This document shows positions 56,686 to 64,000 of a stretch of DNA of 64,000 nt, in pieces. Position numbers and translations under genes: made by a program. The notes below the pieces were generated by a model. That model worked only from the letters and a program-made list of their open reading frames with translations, was not told the origin of the DNA and ran no database searches. Source of the DNA: an uncultured Lachnospiraceae bacterium (GTDB lineage Bacteria; Bacillota; Clostridia; Lachnospirales; Lachnospiraceae); NCBI GenBank assembly GCA_902787715.1, contig CADAHQ010000004.1:1-64000 (forward strand). The letters run 5' to 3'. Within the stretch, counting starts at the first letter, position 1; each line of letters starts with the position of its first letter.

Positions 56686-57746
56686 AAAGTTTCCTCCTGT
56701 TCGGATTCCCAGAAGAAGATGCGCTCCTTCGGAAGCACCGTGAGAAGACGGTCGCGGGCAAAGGAGAGCAGTCCGTCGGAAACGTCCGCGGGGTAGGCGT
56801 AGACGCCGTCGCGGAGTTCGTAGGGGTAGCAGGTCACTGCGCAGGGGCGGTGTTTCCGCATCGTGCGAAGGTATTCCTTGGAAATGCGAAAAACGCCGAC
56901 GCTTGCGTCGTGGATTCGGTCCATCGGCAGTGCGGCGAAAACCTCGTCAAACATTTCTCCGTAGACCGTCTGCGCGTCGTGCACCGCGAGCATCGGGTCG
57001 AAGCAAAGCCGGACCGGCCAGCCGAGGGAAAGCGCCTCGGAGGCGAGGGAAAGCCGCGCGGTGAGGGACGGCGTCTTATGTTCGTAGGCGCGGATCACGG
57101 GATCCGGCGAGAGCGTGATTGCAAGAATCACGTTCGGAAGCACCGGAAGAGATCGGAGCACCGCGAGAGGGGCGGATTTGGTGCGAAGCTCCAACGTCAC
57201 ATCCGGCCGCTCCGCCGCAAATGCCATCCAATCGGAGACGGAATGGAGCAGCGGCTCAAGGGCCAGAAGATCGGTGTCGTAGCTGATGCAGACGTAGGCG
57301 CTGTGCTTGGCAAGGACCGCGTCAAGGGCTGCAAAGGTGTCCTCCGTGTTGACGAAGACAACGATGTGACCGGAAGGGTACATCCCCTGCAGGTAACAAT
57401 ACTCGCAGTCGAAGATGCAGTTCATCACGCCGGAGGTATAGTAGAAGTGGGCGTTGCCGAAATCCTGGCACACCGGTGCGCCGTCGTAGAGAAACGGCGG
57501 GGGAGAAACCGCGAGAATCAAAGCCTGCGATTTCTTCTGAAGCGTGGGCTCCTGGTGGGGCCTTGCAAATATTTCCTTGTAGTTTTTGCAGGGAATTACC
57601 GTAGCGTTTTGCAGGCGCGAAAGAATCGCTTTTGTCCTGGGGTGGCTCCAGGCGGCCTCCTCGACATAAACAACGGCAAATCCACCCGCAAACGGTATTT
57701 CCCGTGCTTTACCCAAGGCAGGAGCTTCGGAAGGCGTCGAGCACAT
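56682..57746 (-). CDS. SplB-like radical SAM protein (spore photoproduct lyase family)
   Basis: 354 aa. Radical SAM cluster C110-x3-C114-x2-C117 (CIFDCEYCYLQG), followed by Gly-Met-Tyr-Pro; this with the general fold length matches the SPL family, whose founding member repairs thymine dimers in spores. Further motifs include SYDTDLLALEPLLH and LELRTKSA. I start it at the ATG at 57746, 6 bases after AAGGAGGG, which overlaps the upstream nucleosidase gene by 38 bases. True repair activity versus another radical reaction cannot be told from sequence; the neighbouring nucleosidase fits removal of 5'-deoxyadenosine. Confidence 0.82.
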   Translation of the reverse strand: MCSTPSEAPALGKAREIPFAGGFAVVYVEEAAWSHPRTKAILSRLQNATVIPCKNYKEIFARPHQEPTLQKKSQALILAVSPPPFLYDGAPVCQDFGNAHFYYTSGVMNCIFDCEYCYLQGMYPSGHIVVFVNTEDTFAALDAVLAKHSAYVCISYDTDLLALEPLLHSVSDWMAFAAERPDVTLELRTKSAPLAVLRSLPVLPNVILAITLSPDPVIRAYEHKTPSLTARLSLASEALSLGWPVRLCFDPMLAVHDAQTVYGEMFDEVFAALPMDRIHDASVGVFRISKEYLRTMRKHRPCAVTCYPYELRDGVYAYPADVSDGLLSFARDRLLTVLPKERIFFWESEQEETL

Positions 57747-58587
57747 TCTTACCCTCCTTTCGGGAGCGGAGAAGGATGTCCTCCTCAAAGGAGAGACCGT
57801 GCTCCGCGAAGAAATCGCGAAGATGGGCGGCCACGTTGCCGCGCTCCGTTTGATAGTAGAGAATTAAGCGGCGCAGCTCGTGCTCCATGGTGACGGAGCA
57901 GCGGAGGCTGCGGCAGAAATAGTCGATGAGAGATTCCTCTTCCGGAGTGAAGGAAAAGGGCTTGGGAACGTAGGAAGCAAGAGATAGAAGCGTCTCCGAA
58001 ACGACGGGAGCGCAATCCGCGACAAGAGCTTCCGCCTTAGCGGGAGTCACGAGCGCGGCGTCGTCCCCAAAATCGGAGACAATCTTCAGAAAATGCATCC
58101 GGTCCGTGGAGAAATACGGGAGCGCGGCCTGATAGAGCCCGGCGGCTTCCATGTCAATCAAAAGCGGAGCGACGGTGTCCGGTAAACCGGCAGTGGGCAG
58201 GCCGGAGACGTCCTTGATAACCGTCGGAACGGTGAGCAGGGACGCGGTCTGTAGGTCGGTCCGATACAAAAGATCCGGGAAAAAGTGTCTTCCGGTGGAC
58301 TGCTCGGTGATACCGTGAACAAGGAAAAGCGAGCCGGAGGGCACGGAACGGTCGGTGCAGGCGCACAAGCCGACGTTGGCGAAGATGTCGGTCTCGCCCG
58401 GAGGCAGCAAAGCGAGAGTCTCCGTCAGGGCGATAGCCGCCGTGACAGGGGAGGTGCCGGTAATCACAACCACAGCCTCCTCGCCCACGAAAACCTGCAC
58501 ATGGGAGAAGGAGTCGTCGCGCTTGCAGGCGAAACGCCGGATAAACGGCGCCGCTTCGGGATAGATTGCACAGGCGATGTAAAGCAT
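57709..58587 (-). CDS. Nucleoside phosphorylase/nucleosidase superfamily protein
   Basis: 292 aa. Residues 1-205 resemble the PNP_UDP/MTA-SAH nucleosidase fold: MLYIACAIYPEAAPFI start, VGLCA near 72, the ribose-binding Met-Glu in LIDMEAAGLYQAA (146-147), and the catalytic-type Asp in KIVSDFGDD near 171. The last 85 residues are an extra helical segment not found in standard MTA nucleosidase. Homologues of that enzyme hydrolyse 5'-methylthioadenosine, S-adenosylhomocysteine and 5'-deoxyadenosine. GGAGG lies 5 bases before the ATG at 58587. First gene of the minus-strand operon. Confidence 0.78.
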   Translation of the reverse strand: MLYIACAIYPEAAPFIRRFACKRDDSFSHVQVFVGEEAVVVITGTSPVTAAIALTETLALLPPGETDIFANVGLCACTDRSVPSGSLFLVHGITEQSTGRHFFPDLLYRTDLQTASLLTVPTVIKDVSGLPTAGLPDTVAPLLIDMEAAGLYQAALPYFSTDRMHFLKIVSDFGDDAALVTPAKAEALVADCAPVVSETLLSLASYVPKPFSFTPEEESLIDYFCRSLRCSVTMEHELRRLILYYQTERGNVAAHLRDFFAEHGLSFEEDILLRSRKEGKNVLDAFRSSCLG

Positions 58588-58666
58588 AAAGACCTCCGCT
58601 GCGAATGAAAATGCTTCCAAACGGGGGTATCGCCCGCATAAAACCCGCGAAATCCCCGCGGATTCC

Positions 58667-58675
58667 ATTATAACA
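58667..58675 (-). promoter_or_regulatory. Promoter of the nucleosidase-SplB-SDR operon
   Basis: Minus strand extended TGT-TATAAT (58675-58667); the -35 is poor. Leader of about 75 bases. Confidence 0.6.
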
Positions 58676-58827
58676 CACGGAATGAGGATAGAAAAGAGCG
58701 CACAAACGCGAAAAATGCGAATATAATGACGTGTTTTGCGTCATTTGCCAAAGCAAAGCCCTCTGCGGAGCCCCGATTGTTACTAAATGTTCACAAAAAG
58801 TTCATTTCCGGGACCCCTGTTAACATA

Positions 58828-58856
58828 TTGACTTCCCCCTTCAAAGGTGGTAGTAT
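58828..58856 (+). promoter_or_regulatory. Promoter of srtB with downstream palindrome
   Basis: TTGACT (58828-58833), 17-base spacer, TAGTAT (58851-58856). Thirty bases downstream is ACGCGCACGTGCGCGT (58887-58902), a perfect 16-base palindrome in the leader. Confidence 0.68.
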
Positions 58857-58926
58857 GAACGAGTGTGCGGCTGTTTTTCGTTATAAACGCGCACGTGCGC
58901 GTAAAGGCTACTGTGAGGAGAGTTGT

Positions 58927-59886
58927 ATGGGGTATGAGTCGTGGGATCAAGAGAAGCGTAAGAAAAGGATCCGCAACATTCTGCTGATTTTGCTGGCCCT
59001 GTTGCTCCTTGCCGGAGTGGGGTACGGCGGTTATCACTATTACCTGCGGTGGAAGGAAAAGAAGCAGGAGAAGAATTACGAGGATCTGCGGGAACGCGCA
59101 TTTGTCACGGGAACGCCGACGCCTACGCTGACTCCCGAGGAAATCGTAAAGACCACGGCGACACCGACGCCCACCCATGCGCCCACCGCGGAGGAGATGC
59201 TCTGGGCCGCGCTGTATGAGCGGTATGAGGAATTCTTCACGATTCAGCCGGATTTTACGATTCTGGACGCGGAAAATGAGGACATCTTCGCCTACATTTC
59301 CGTTCCGGGAACCAAGGTTGACTATCCGATTCTCGCAAGTGAGATTGAGGATTACTATCTGGATTACAACATCGACCACACCAAGGGATATCCCGGGTGC
59401 CTGTATATACAAAACTGCAATTCCACGTCCCTTGAGGACAAATTCGTCATCGTCTACGGCCACAACATGCGGGACGGCACGATGTTCGGAAGTCTGCAGA
59501 GCTACAATGATCCGGCATTTATCGAGGAGCATCCGTATTTCTTCGTGTACCAGGCGCGCCGCGTGATGGTGTACGAGATTGTGGTGGTTTCCCATGTCGG
59601 CACCGAGCACCTGCTTTCGGACGATTACGTCAAAGTGAACGGGGCATGGCAGTTCGACAAATTCGACGGATATGAGACGGCACGCCTTCTGGAGCGCGTG
59701 CGCAAGGACGACGGCAACCGGTGCTACATCGCAACGCCGGAGCCTACCGATGAGGACCACATGATGGTGCTTTCCACCTGCGGAGAGGGGAAGCGGTTCA
59801 TCGTCGTCGGCAAGCGGGTTTTGGATATTCCGACCGATCGCGGTCTGCCCATGCCCACCAAGACCGGCGGAAATGCAAGCGAATGA
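58927..59886 (+). CDS. srtB: Class B sortase
   Basis: 319 aa membrane-anchored transpeptidase. A basic cytoplasmic start (DQEKRKKRIRN) and one helix (about 19-40), then a TPTPT-type linker (about 65-90), then the sortase domain. Catalytic His179 (YGHNM), Cys285 (STCGEG) and Arg290 (KRFIVVGKR) are all present. Class B features are the LEDKFVIVYGHNM segment and the long insertion before the Cys. It lies directly upstream of a surface protein with an SPQTS sorting motif, so the pair is probably dedicated. The ATG follows GAGGAGAG; upstream in-frame codons overlap the promoter. Confidence 0.93.
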   Translation: MGYESWDQEKRKKRIRNILLILLALLLLAGVGYGGYHYYLRWKEKKQEKNYEDLRERAFVTGTPTPTLTPEEIVKTTATPTPTHAPTAEEMLWAALYERYEEFFTIQPDFTILDAENEDIFAYISVPGTKVDYPILASEIEDYYLDYNIDHTKGYPGCLYIQNCNSTSLEDKFVIVYGHNMRDGTMFGSLQSYNDPAFIEEHPYFFVYQARRVMVYEIVVVSHVGTEHLLSDDYVKVNGAWQFDKFDGYETARLLERVRKDDGNRCYIATPEPTDEDHMMVLSTCGEGKRFIVVGKRVLDIPTDRGLPMPTKTGGNASE

Positions 59887-59942
59887 ATCCGGCACTGCCG
59901 GTTCAGATAGATGTTGCGGTATTGTTTAGAGGTATTGTTTTG

Positions 59943-59959
59943 GTCCGGGCTGCCCGGAC
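59943..59959 (+). other. Hairpin between srtB and its substrate gene
   Basis: GTCCGGG / CCCGGAC with CTG loop, 22 bases before the next start codon; no T-run. It may adjust relative expression of sortase and substrate. Confidence 0.5.
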
Positions 59960-59981
59960 GAGAGAAGAGAGGGAAGGTAAA

Positions 59982-62171
59982 ATGCATATCGTAAAGAAAG
60001 GACGTATGGTAAGCGTATTGCTCACCATTGTTTTGGTGCTCGGCCTGTTTCAGGGAAACTGCGCCGATGCTGCATCTGCGGATGACCGTTATACTTCTTA
60101 TAACGCATCCAGCATTCTCAAAAGATATTCTGTCTTTGTTCAGCGGAACTATACCGCGAACAATCATATCATCGGAGCCATCGCCGTCGGCGGAACGTAC
60201 AAAAACAGCAATTTCTTCGGCGATGTCATGACATTTCCTTCGTATATCAACAACTGGGAATCCGGCGGCCTCGGCAACGGCGCCGTGAACAGCGGTGTGC
60301 TGAACTATCTGCGGTCCTACGGACAATCCTTCGGACGCGTGGTTTATTACGGCACGAAATCCGTGGGCGTTTCCGGTGAAAACATCATTCAAAATTCCGG
60401 CTACATCAATATGGATTCCGCTTTCTCAAGCCTTCGCTCGCAGTCGCAGGTGCTGAAGGAGCGCGGAACCGCTCTCTCCGGCAACACGCTGAACTTAAAC
60501 GGCGTGGAGACGGACGTCTATGTCACAATCTCTTCGGACAAATTGAATTCGTTGAATATCCAGGTGCCGAGTTATACCTGGTTCCGTTCGCATACCCTTG
60601 TAATCTCCGTGACGGGAAGCAGCATCGATTACAACGGCTGGTCCATCAAGATCAACGGCCGGGACATCGGAAATAACTTCCGCTCGTCCTTCCCCGGCGC
60701 AACCACAGATTACAATGTGCAGTTGAACTGCACGGGAATGAATCTGTTCTGGAATTTTCCGGACGCGACGCGCGTAAATGCCCAGGGCTTCGCGGGCCAT
60801 ATGATTGCTCCGAAGGCCGATGTGACCATCAACTCCGGAAACTTTGAGGGAGGCATCATCGCGCGCTCCTTCACCTCCAACAGCGAGGCGCACTTCTATC
60901 CGTGCTCCCGTTCCCTGCCGCGTAATAACAACGATTTGTCTCCGACACCGACGCCTACGAACTCGCCTGCGCCGACCGCAACCAATTCACCGGCTCCCAC
61001 CGCGACGAATTCGCCGGCTCCGACAGCGACCAATTCGCCCGCGCCCACCAATTCTCCCACGCCGACGACGGCGGTGAAGAAGAGCAACACGCCTACACCG
61101 ACGGTAAAGGCAAATTCGCCCACACCTACGAAGGCAGTGAAGAAGTCCAATACACCGACGCCGACGACGGCGGTGAAGAAGAGCAACACGCCCACGCCGA
61201 CGACGGCAGTGAAGAAGTCCAATACACCGACGCCGACGACGGCAGTGAAGAAGAGCAATACACCTACGCCTACACCGACCACGGTAGTGCAGAAGACGAA
61301 CACGCCTACACCTACGACCGTGGTAAAGAAGACGAATACACCTACACCCACAACGGTATTGCAGAAGACGAATACACCTACACCTACAACCGAGGTGCAG
61401 AGAACCAATACACCTACGCCTACGACGCAGGCTCCGACGCCTACGCAGGCGGAGGAAGGCCCGACGCCCACGACGAAGGTGACCACGCCTACGCCGACAC
61501 CGTATCGCCGCCCCACGGCGACGCCGAAGCCGGTGCGCGAGATCGGCAGCGAGATTGACTGGAAGAGTGTGCCGGAAGGCTACGGGCACGGCGTCTTCTC
61601 CAAGCAGACCACAGCGGGAGAGGAGCTTGAGGGAGCGATTCTTACCCTCACGTGCTTCACGGAAAGCATCGATTTAAGCAAGATTACGAGAACCGAGGAG
61701 TCCGGCGGTAAGGACTACAAGGCGACCCGGAATAAGATTACCTGGACCAGCACGACAACAAGAACCGTGCTGCAGGATTTGCCGAACGGACTGTACCGGC
61801 TGCATGAGGATTGCTCGCCGGCGAACTACGATGTGGCATCTGACATTTTCTTTAGGATGAATGGCGGCGTCATCTGCGATATCAACGGCAATCCGTTCCC
61901 GGACGGCGTTTTGGTCATGATTGACGCGAGCCTGACGGACCCCGGCCACAGCGGAGTGAGCGGCAGCGCTGTCGTTCCTCCTGTGAAAAATGCCCTCGGC
62001 AGCGAGATCCGCTCGCCCCAGACATCGGAGGGCGGAGCCGTGGAAAGCAGCGTGCTGTGGGCGATTCTTCTGGGAATCGTCGCAGTCGTAATGCTCGGAA
62101 TCGGCCTGCAATTAACGGGCAAAAAGAGGGCCGAAAAAGTTAAAGTTGAAAAAGACAAAAAAAGGTGTTGA
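59982..62171 (+). CDS. Sortase-anchored surface protein with choice-of-anchor A domain
   Basis: 729 aa. Signal peptide (1-30, ending DAASA), a choice-of-anchor A type beta-rich adhesive domain (about 35-310; HIIGAIAVGG, LFWNFPDA, GHMIAPKADVTINSGNFEGG), and a Thr/Pro/Lys linker of about 190 residues (320-515) made of TPTPT...VKKSN units. A C-terminal domain (about 515-670, SpaA/Cna-B-like by look) follows, then SPQTS (678-682), one membrane helix (about 690-712) and a lysine-rich tail: a complete cell-wall sorting signal of the class B type. Probably an adhesin anchored by the upstream sortase. Its stop overlaps the next tRNA promoter. Confidence 0.85.
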   Translation: MHIVKKGRMVSVLLTIVLVLGLFQGNCADAASADDRYTSYNASSILKRYSVFVQRNYTANNHIIGAIAVGGTYKNSNFFGDVMTFPSYINNWESGGLGNGAVNSGVLNYLRSYGQSFGRVVYYGTKSVGVSGENIIQNSGYINMDSAFSSLRSQSQVLKERGTALSGNTLNLNGVETDVYVTISSDKLNSLNIQVPSYTWFRSHTLVISVTGSSIDYNGWSIKINGRDIGNNFRSSFPGATTDYNVQLNCTGMNLFWNFPDATRVNAQGFAGHMIAPKADVTINSGNFEGGIIARSFTSNSEAHFYPCSRSLPRNNNDLSPTPTPTNSPAPTATNSPAPTATNSPAPTATNSPAPTNSPTPTTAVKKSNTPTPTVKANSPTPTKAVKKSNTPTPTTAVKKSNTPTPTTAVKKSNTPTPTTAVKKSNTPTPTPTTVVQKTNTPTPTTVVKKTNTPTPTTVLQKTNTPTPTTEVQRTNTPTPTTQAPTPTQAEEGPTPTTKVTTPTPTPYRRPTATPKPVREIGSEIDWKSVPEGYGHGVFSKQTTAGEELEGAILTLTCFTESIDLSKITRTEESGGKDYKATRNKITWTSTTTRTVLQDLPNGLYRLHEDCSPANYDVASDIFFRMNGGVICDINGNPFPDGVLVMIDASLTDPGHSGVSGSAVVPPVKNALGSEIRSPQTSEGGAVESSVLWAILLGIVAVVMLGIGLQLTGKKRAEKVKVEKDKKRC
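60939..61510 (+). repeat. Thr/Pro linker repeats
   Basis: Degenerate in-frame repeats encoding NSPAPTAT and (V)KKSNTPTPTT/KKTNTPTPTT units; a recombination-prone stretch likely to vary in length between strains. Confidence 0.85.
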
Positions 62172-62196
62172 CAAACGAAAGGTTATCGTGTAAAAT
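62168..62196 (+). promoter_or_regulatory. Promoter of tRNA-Gly (GCC)
   Basis: Perfect TTGACA (62168-62173), 17-base spacer, TAAAAT (62191-62196). The -35 overlaps the stop codon of the surface protein gene. Confidence 0.85.
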
Positions 62197-62227
62197 CACC
62201 ATTGTGCTTGCGGGGCAGGCACATTTT

Positions 62228-62299
62228 GCACGAGTGGCTCAGTGGTGGAGTATCGCCTTGCCAAGGCGAGGGTCGCGGGTTCGAATCCCGTCTCGTGCT
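62228..62299 (+). tRNA. tRNA-Gly (GCC)
   Basis: Acceptor GCACGAG pairs with CTCGTGC, discriminator T; anticodon loop TTGCCAA gives GCC. Single-gene unit; no encoded CCA. Confidence 0.95.
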
Positions 62300-62315
62300 T
62301 TTTCTTATGCAAAAA

Positions 62316-62346
62316 AACAGGTGGCCGAAGGGTCGCCTGTTTTTTC
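62316..62346 (+). terminator. Terminator of tRNA-Gly
   Basis: AACAGGTGGCC / GGTCGCCTGTT stem (G-U pairs) with GAAG loop, then TTTTTT. Confidence 0.82.
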
Positions 62347-62404
62347 GTGTATCCGTATTCTTTTCAAGGAGGAAAAGAGAAGCTGCGGTTTTCTGTCGGG
62401 CAGG

Positions 62405-63079
62405 TTACAGCACGTAGAAGAGAATTCCGAAGAACTGCAGCACGCAACCCGCGATGACAAAAACGTGGAAGATGCTGTGGATGTAATGCTTCTTCGCGCC
62501 GATTAGGTAGAGCACGGCGCCGATGGTGAACGCTACACCGCCTAAGAGAATCCACAAAAAGCCCATGAAGGTCATGGCGGAGATGGTAATCTTTGCGCAG
62601 ACGATGATGGCCCAGCCCATGATCAGGTAGCAGAGGAAGGAGAAGATGCGGTAGGCCTGCAGGTCGATGGCGTTGATGGCGGCAGCGGCCAATGCGCATC
62701 CCCATTCAATCCCGAAAATCGTCCACGCCAGTCCCGGGTGGTCTGAGCGGATGGCCGTCAGAAGAATCGGAGTGTAGGTTCCGGCAATCAGGAAGTAGAT
62801 GTCGCAGTGATCGATGATGCGCATCACCTGCTTGCCGGTATTTTTGTGAAGTCCGTGGTACACGGAGGAGACGGTGAACATGACAATCATCGTTCCGCCG
62901 TAGATTGAGGAGGAGACGACGCCCCAGACGTTCCCGTGGGACGCAGCCATGATGATGCACAGAACCGTGATGGCAATGGCCACGGCGCCGCCCACGATGT
63001 GGGTCACCATGTTGGCAATCTCTTCGCCTCGCGTATAATTCGGAAAGGATCGCTCCTTGAGCGGAGTTCTTTTTTTCAT
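62405..63079 (-). CDS. Hemolysin III / PAQR family membrane protein
   Basis: 224 aa, seven hydrophobic segments after a short charged N-terminus. The metal-site residues of the PAQR/hydrolase-like superfamily are present: SSVYHGL near residue 71-77, DHCDIY near 89-94, and HSIFHVF near 201-207. Despite the name, most bacterial members are not proven haemolysins and may act in membrane lipid balance. Single gene with its own promoter. Confidence 0.9.
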   Translation of the reverse strand: MKKRTPLKERSFPNYTRGEEIANMVTHIVGGAVAIAITVLCIIMAASHGNVWGVVSSSIYGGTMIVMFTVSSVYHGLHKNTGKQVMRIIDHCDIYFLIAGTYTPILLTAIRSDHPGLAWTIFGIEWGCALAAAAINAIDLQAYRIFSFLCYLIMGWAIIVCAKITISAMTFMGFLWILLGGVAFTIGAVLYLIGAKKHYIHSIFHVFVIAGCVLQFFGILFYVL

Positions 63080-63147
63080 TCTTGAATCATCCCCTTATCA
63101 TTACGAAATCAAAAACCACACAACGTAGTATTAAAAACTACATGCAT

Positions 63148-63176
63148 AGTATATCATGAAACCGCGGAAAATGCAA
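63148..63176 (-). promoter_or_regulatory. Promoter of the hemolysin III gene
   Basis: Minus strand TTGCAT (63176-63171), 17-base spacer, extended TGA-TATACT (63156-63148). The -35 sits inside a copy of the GCATTTTCCG decamer. Confidence 0.75.
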
Positions 63177-63224
63177 CCCTTAAGGGGAGGATTTGCCGAA
63201 CCGGTATGCCTCGGCAGGAGTTTC

Positions 63225-64000
63225 TCAGGATTCCTTCAAAAAGCGGATGAACTCGGAGGCGGCGATGCCGGGGGCGCGGGAGGTGTTACAGATGAGAATA
63301 ACCGCACGCTCGGGAACGGATTCCGCCAGGGGCACCTCGAAGATGCGCCCGGCGCTTAAGGCTGCTTCCGCCCAGGGGCGGGGGACAAATCCGAGGCCTA
63401 AGTTGTGTTCCACCATGGGAAGCACGTGGTCGGCGGTGGCGGCCTCGGTGTCAATCTCCAGACGTGCGCCGTGCTCTAAGTACCATTCGTTGTAGAAGCC
63501 GTAGGTCATGGTCTCGCGGCCCAGCATGATCAGCGGATAGCTGCTTAAGTCCCGCAGGCGGAAGGGCTTCTTGGTATGGGAGAGTTCCTCGTAGTCCGAG
63601 CCGCACACGAGAAGCTCCTGAAAGGTCATGAGAGTGGTTACGGAGAGTTCCGCGTCCGGTCGGACCGGCGTGGTTACCACGGAGAAGTCAATCTGGCCCT
63701 GCTTCAGGGCGGCGACGGCCTGGGGCGTTACGTGGTTTAAGATGCGAAGGCGAATGCCGGGGTAGCGGTTGCGGAAGATTTTGAGGCGCTGCAGAAGGAA
63801 GAGGTTGAGAGCTGTCTCGCTGGTGCCGATGGTGACGGTGCCGGTGCGCAGAGCCGTAGTGTCCGTGAGTTCCTGCTCCGCGAGCTGCAACTGCTCGTGG
63901 GCGACACTCACGTGAGAGTAGAGGAGACGCCCTTCGGGAGTGAGTGTGACTCCGTGATGGGTGCGTAGAAACAGGCGGCATCCGAGCATGTCCTCCAGCT
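63225..64000 (-). CDS. LysR-family transcriptional regulator (5' end outside window)
   Basis: Partial: 258 C-terminal residues. The start of the visible part, LEDMLGCRLFLRTHHGVTLTPEG, is the end of the LysR winged helix (recognition helix and wing lie beyond the window edge). The effector-binding domain follows, with GTVTIGTSET near the subdomain start and LGLGFVPRPWAEAAL near the end. Effector and targets are unknown; the nearest possible target is the downstream hemolysin III gene, but LysR genes usually act on divergent neighbours, which are not visible. Confidence 0.9.
   Translation of the reverse strand, partial: LEDMLGCRLFLRTHHGVTLTPEGRLLYSHVSVAHEQLQLAEQELTDTTALRTGTVTIGTSETALNLFLLQRLKIFRNRYPGIRLRILNHVTPQAVAALKQGQIDFSVVTTPVRPDAELSVTTLMTFQELLVCGSDYEELSHTKKPFRLRDLSSYPLIMLGRETMTYGFYNEWYLEHGARLEIDTEAATADHVLPMVEHNLGLGFVPRPWAEAALSAGRIFEVPLAESVPERAVILICNTSRAPGIAASEFIRFLKES

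Noticed and set aside
60896..61516. Minus-strand frame of VGVGVFVF repeats opposite the surface protein
   Set aside because: It is the reverse reading of the TPTPT linker repeats; no start context.

Overview
The window looks like housekeeping chromosome from a Gram-positive anaerobe of the Clostridia, most likely Lachnospiraceae. The basis is moderately high GC with GAG/AAC-type codon use, strong AGGAGG-type ribosome binding sites, TTGACA/TATAAT promoters, and 15 tRNA genes with no encoded CCA end. The S10-spc-alpha ribosomal cluster carries a zinc-type S14 and a long L17 with an insertion. There is also a class B sortase with a Thr/Pro-rich surface protein. This assignment is inference from gene content; no 16S gene is present.

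Layout. 1-1550: tRNA genes (Asn, then Glu-Thr-Met/Ile2-Asp-Val-Leu) around an MntP-type manganese exporter. 1566-7061: pepT, a short deformylase-like gene, methyltransferases, tRNA-Arg, rdgB and a YfcE-type phosphoesterase. 7075-7700: second tRNA cluster (Pro, Gly, Arg, His, Gln) with internal terminator-like hairpins. 7852-11211: a YdjI/YdjG/YdjH-like membrane-stress operon; its usual partner PspA lies at 26.0-26.7 kb. 11.3-18.8 kb: tRNA-Leu, citrate synthase, a GH51 arabinofuranosidase with a small Cys-rich protein, a DJ-1 family protein and a large c-di-GMP-type protein with degenerate active sites. 18.9-25.4 kb: tig-clpP-clpX-lon-yihA (protein folding and proteolysis). 25.4-28.6 kb: DUF4364, pspA, an RNA-methyltransferase-like gene and a small anchored protein.

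28.7-45.1 kb is the ribosomal protein supercluster: S10 operon behind a structured leader with an internal terminator, spc operon through secY-adk-map-infA, rpmJ on its own promoter, then the alpha operon (rpsM-rpsK-rpsD-rpoA-rplQ) behind a long leader. It runs on into an ECF transporter module in which the two ATPases are fused into one protein, then ecfT, truA, rplM and rpsI. Directly after rpsI is a 153-base nest of perfect palindromes.

49.8-64 kb: an iron-sulfur-flavoprotein-like reductase; carB behind what looks like a complete leader-peptide attenuator; a repeat-rich membrane protein; a minus-strand operon of nucleosidase, SplB-like radical SAM enzyme and short-chain dehydrogenase; a sortase B with an apparent dedicated substrate; tRNA-Gly; a hemolysin-III family protein; and a LysR regulator cut by the window end. 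The least expected signals are the carB leader, the post-rpsI palindrome nest, a strongly over-represented decamer (CGGAAAATGC) clustered at promoters, the radical SAM/nucleosidase operon, the fused EcfA and the degenerate GGDEF-GGDEF-EAL protein.
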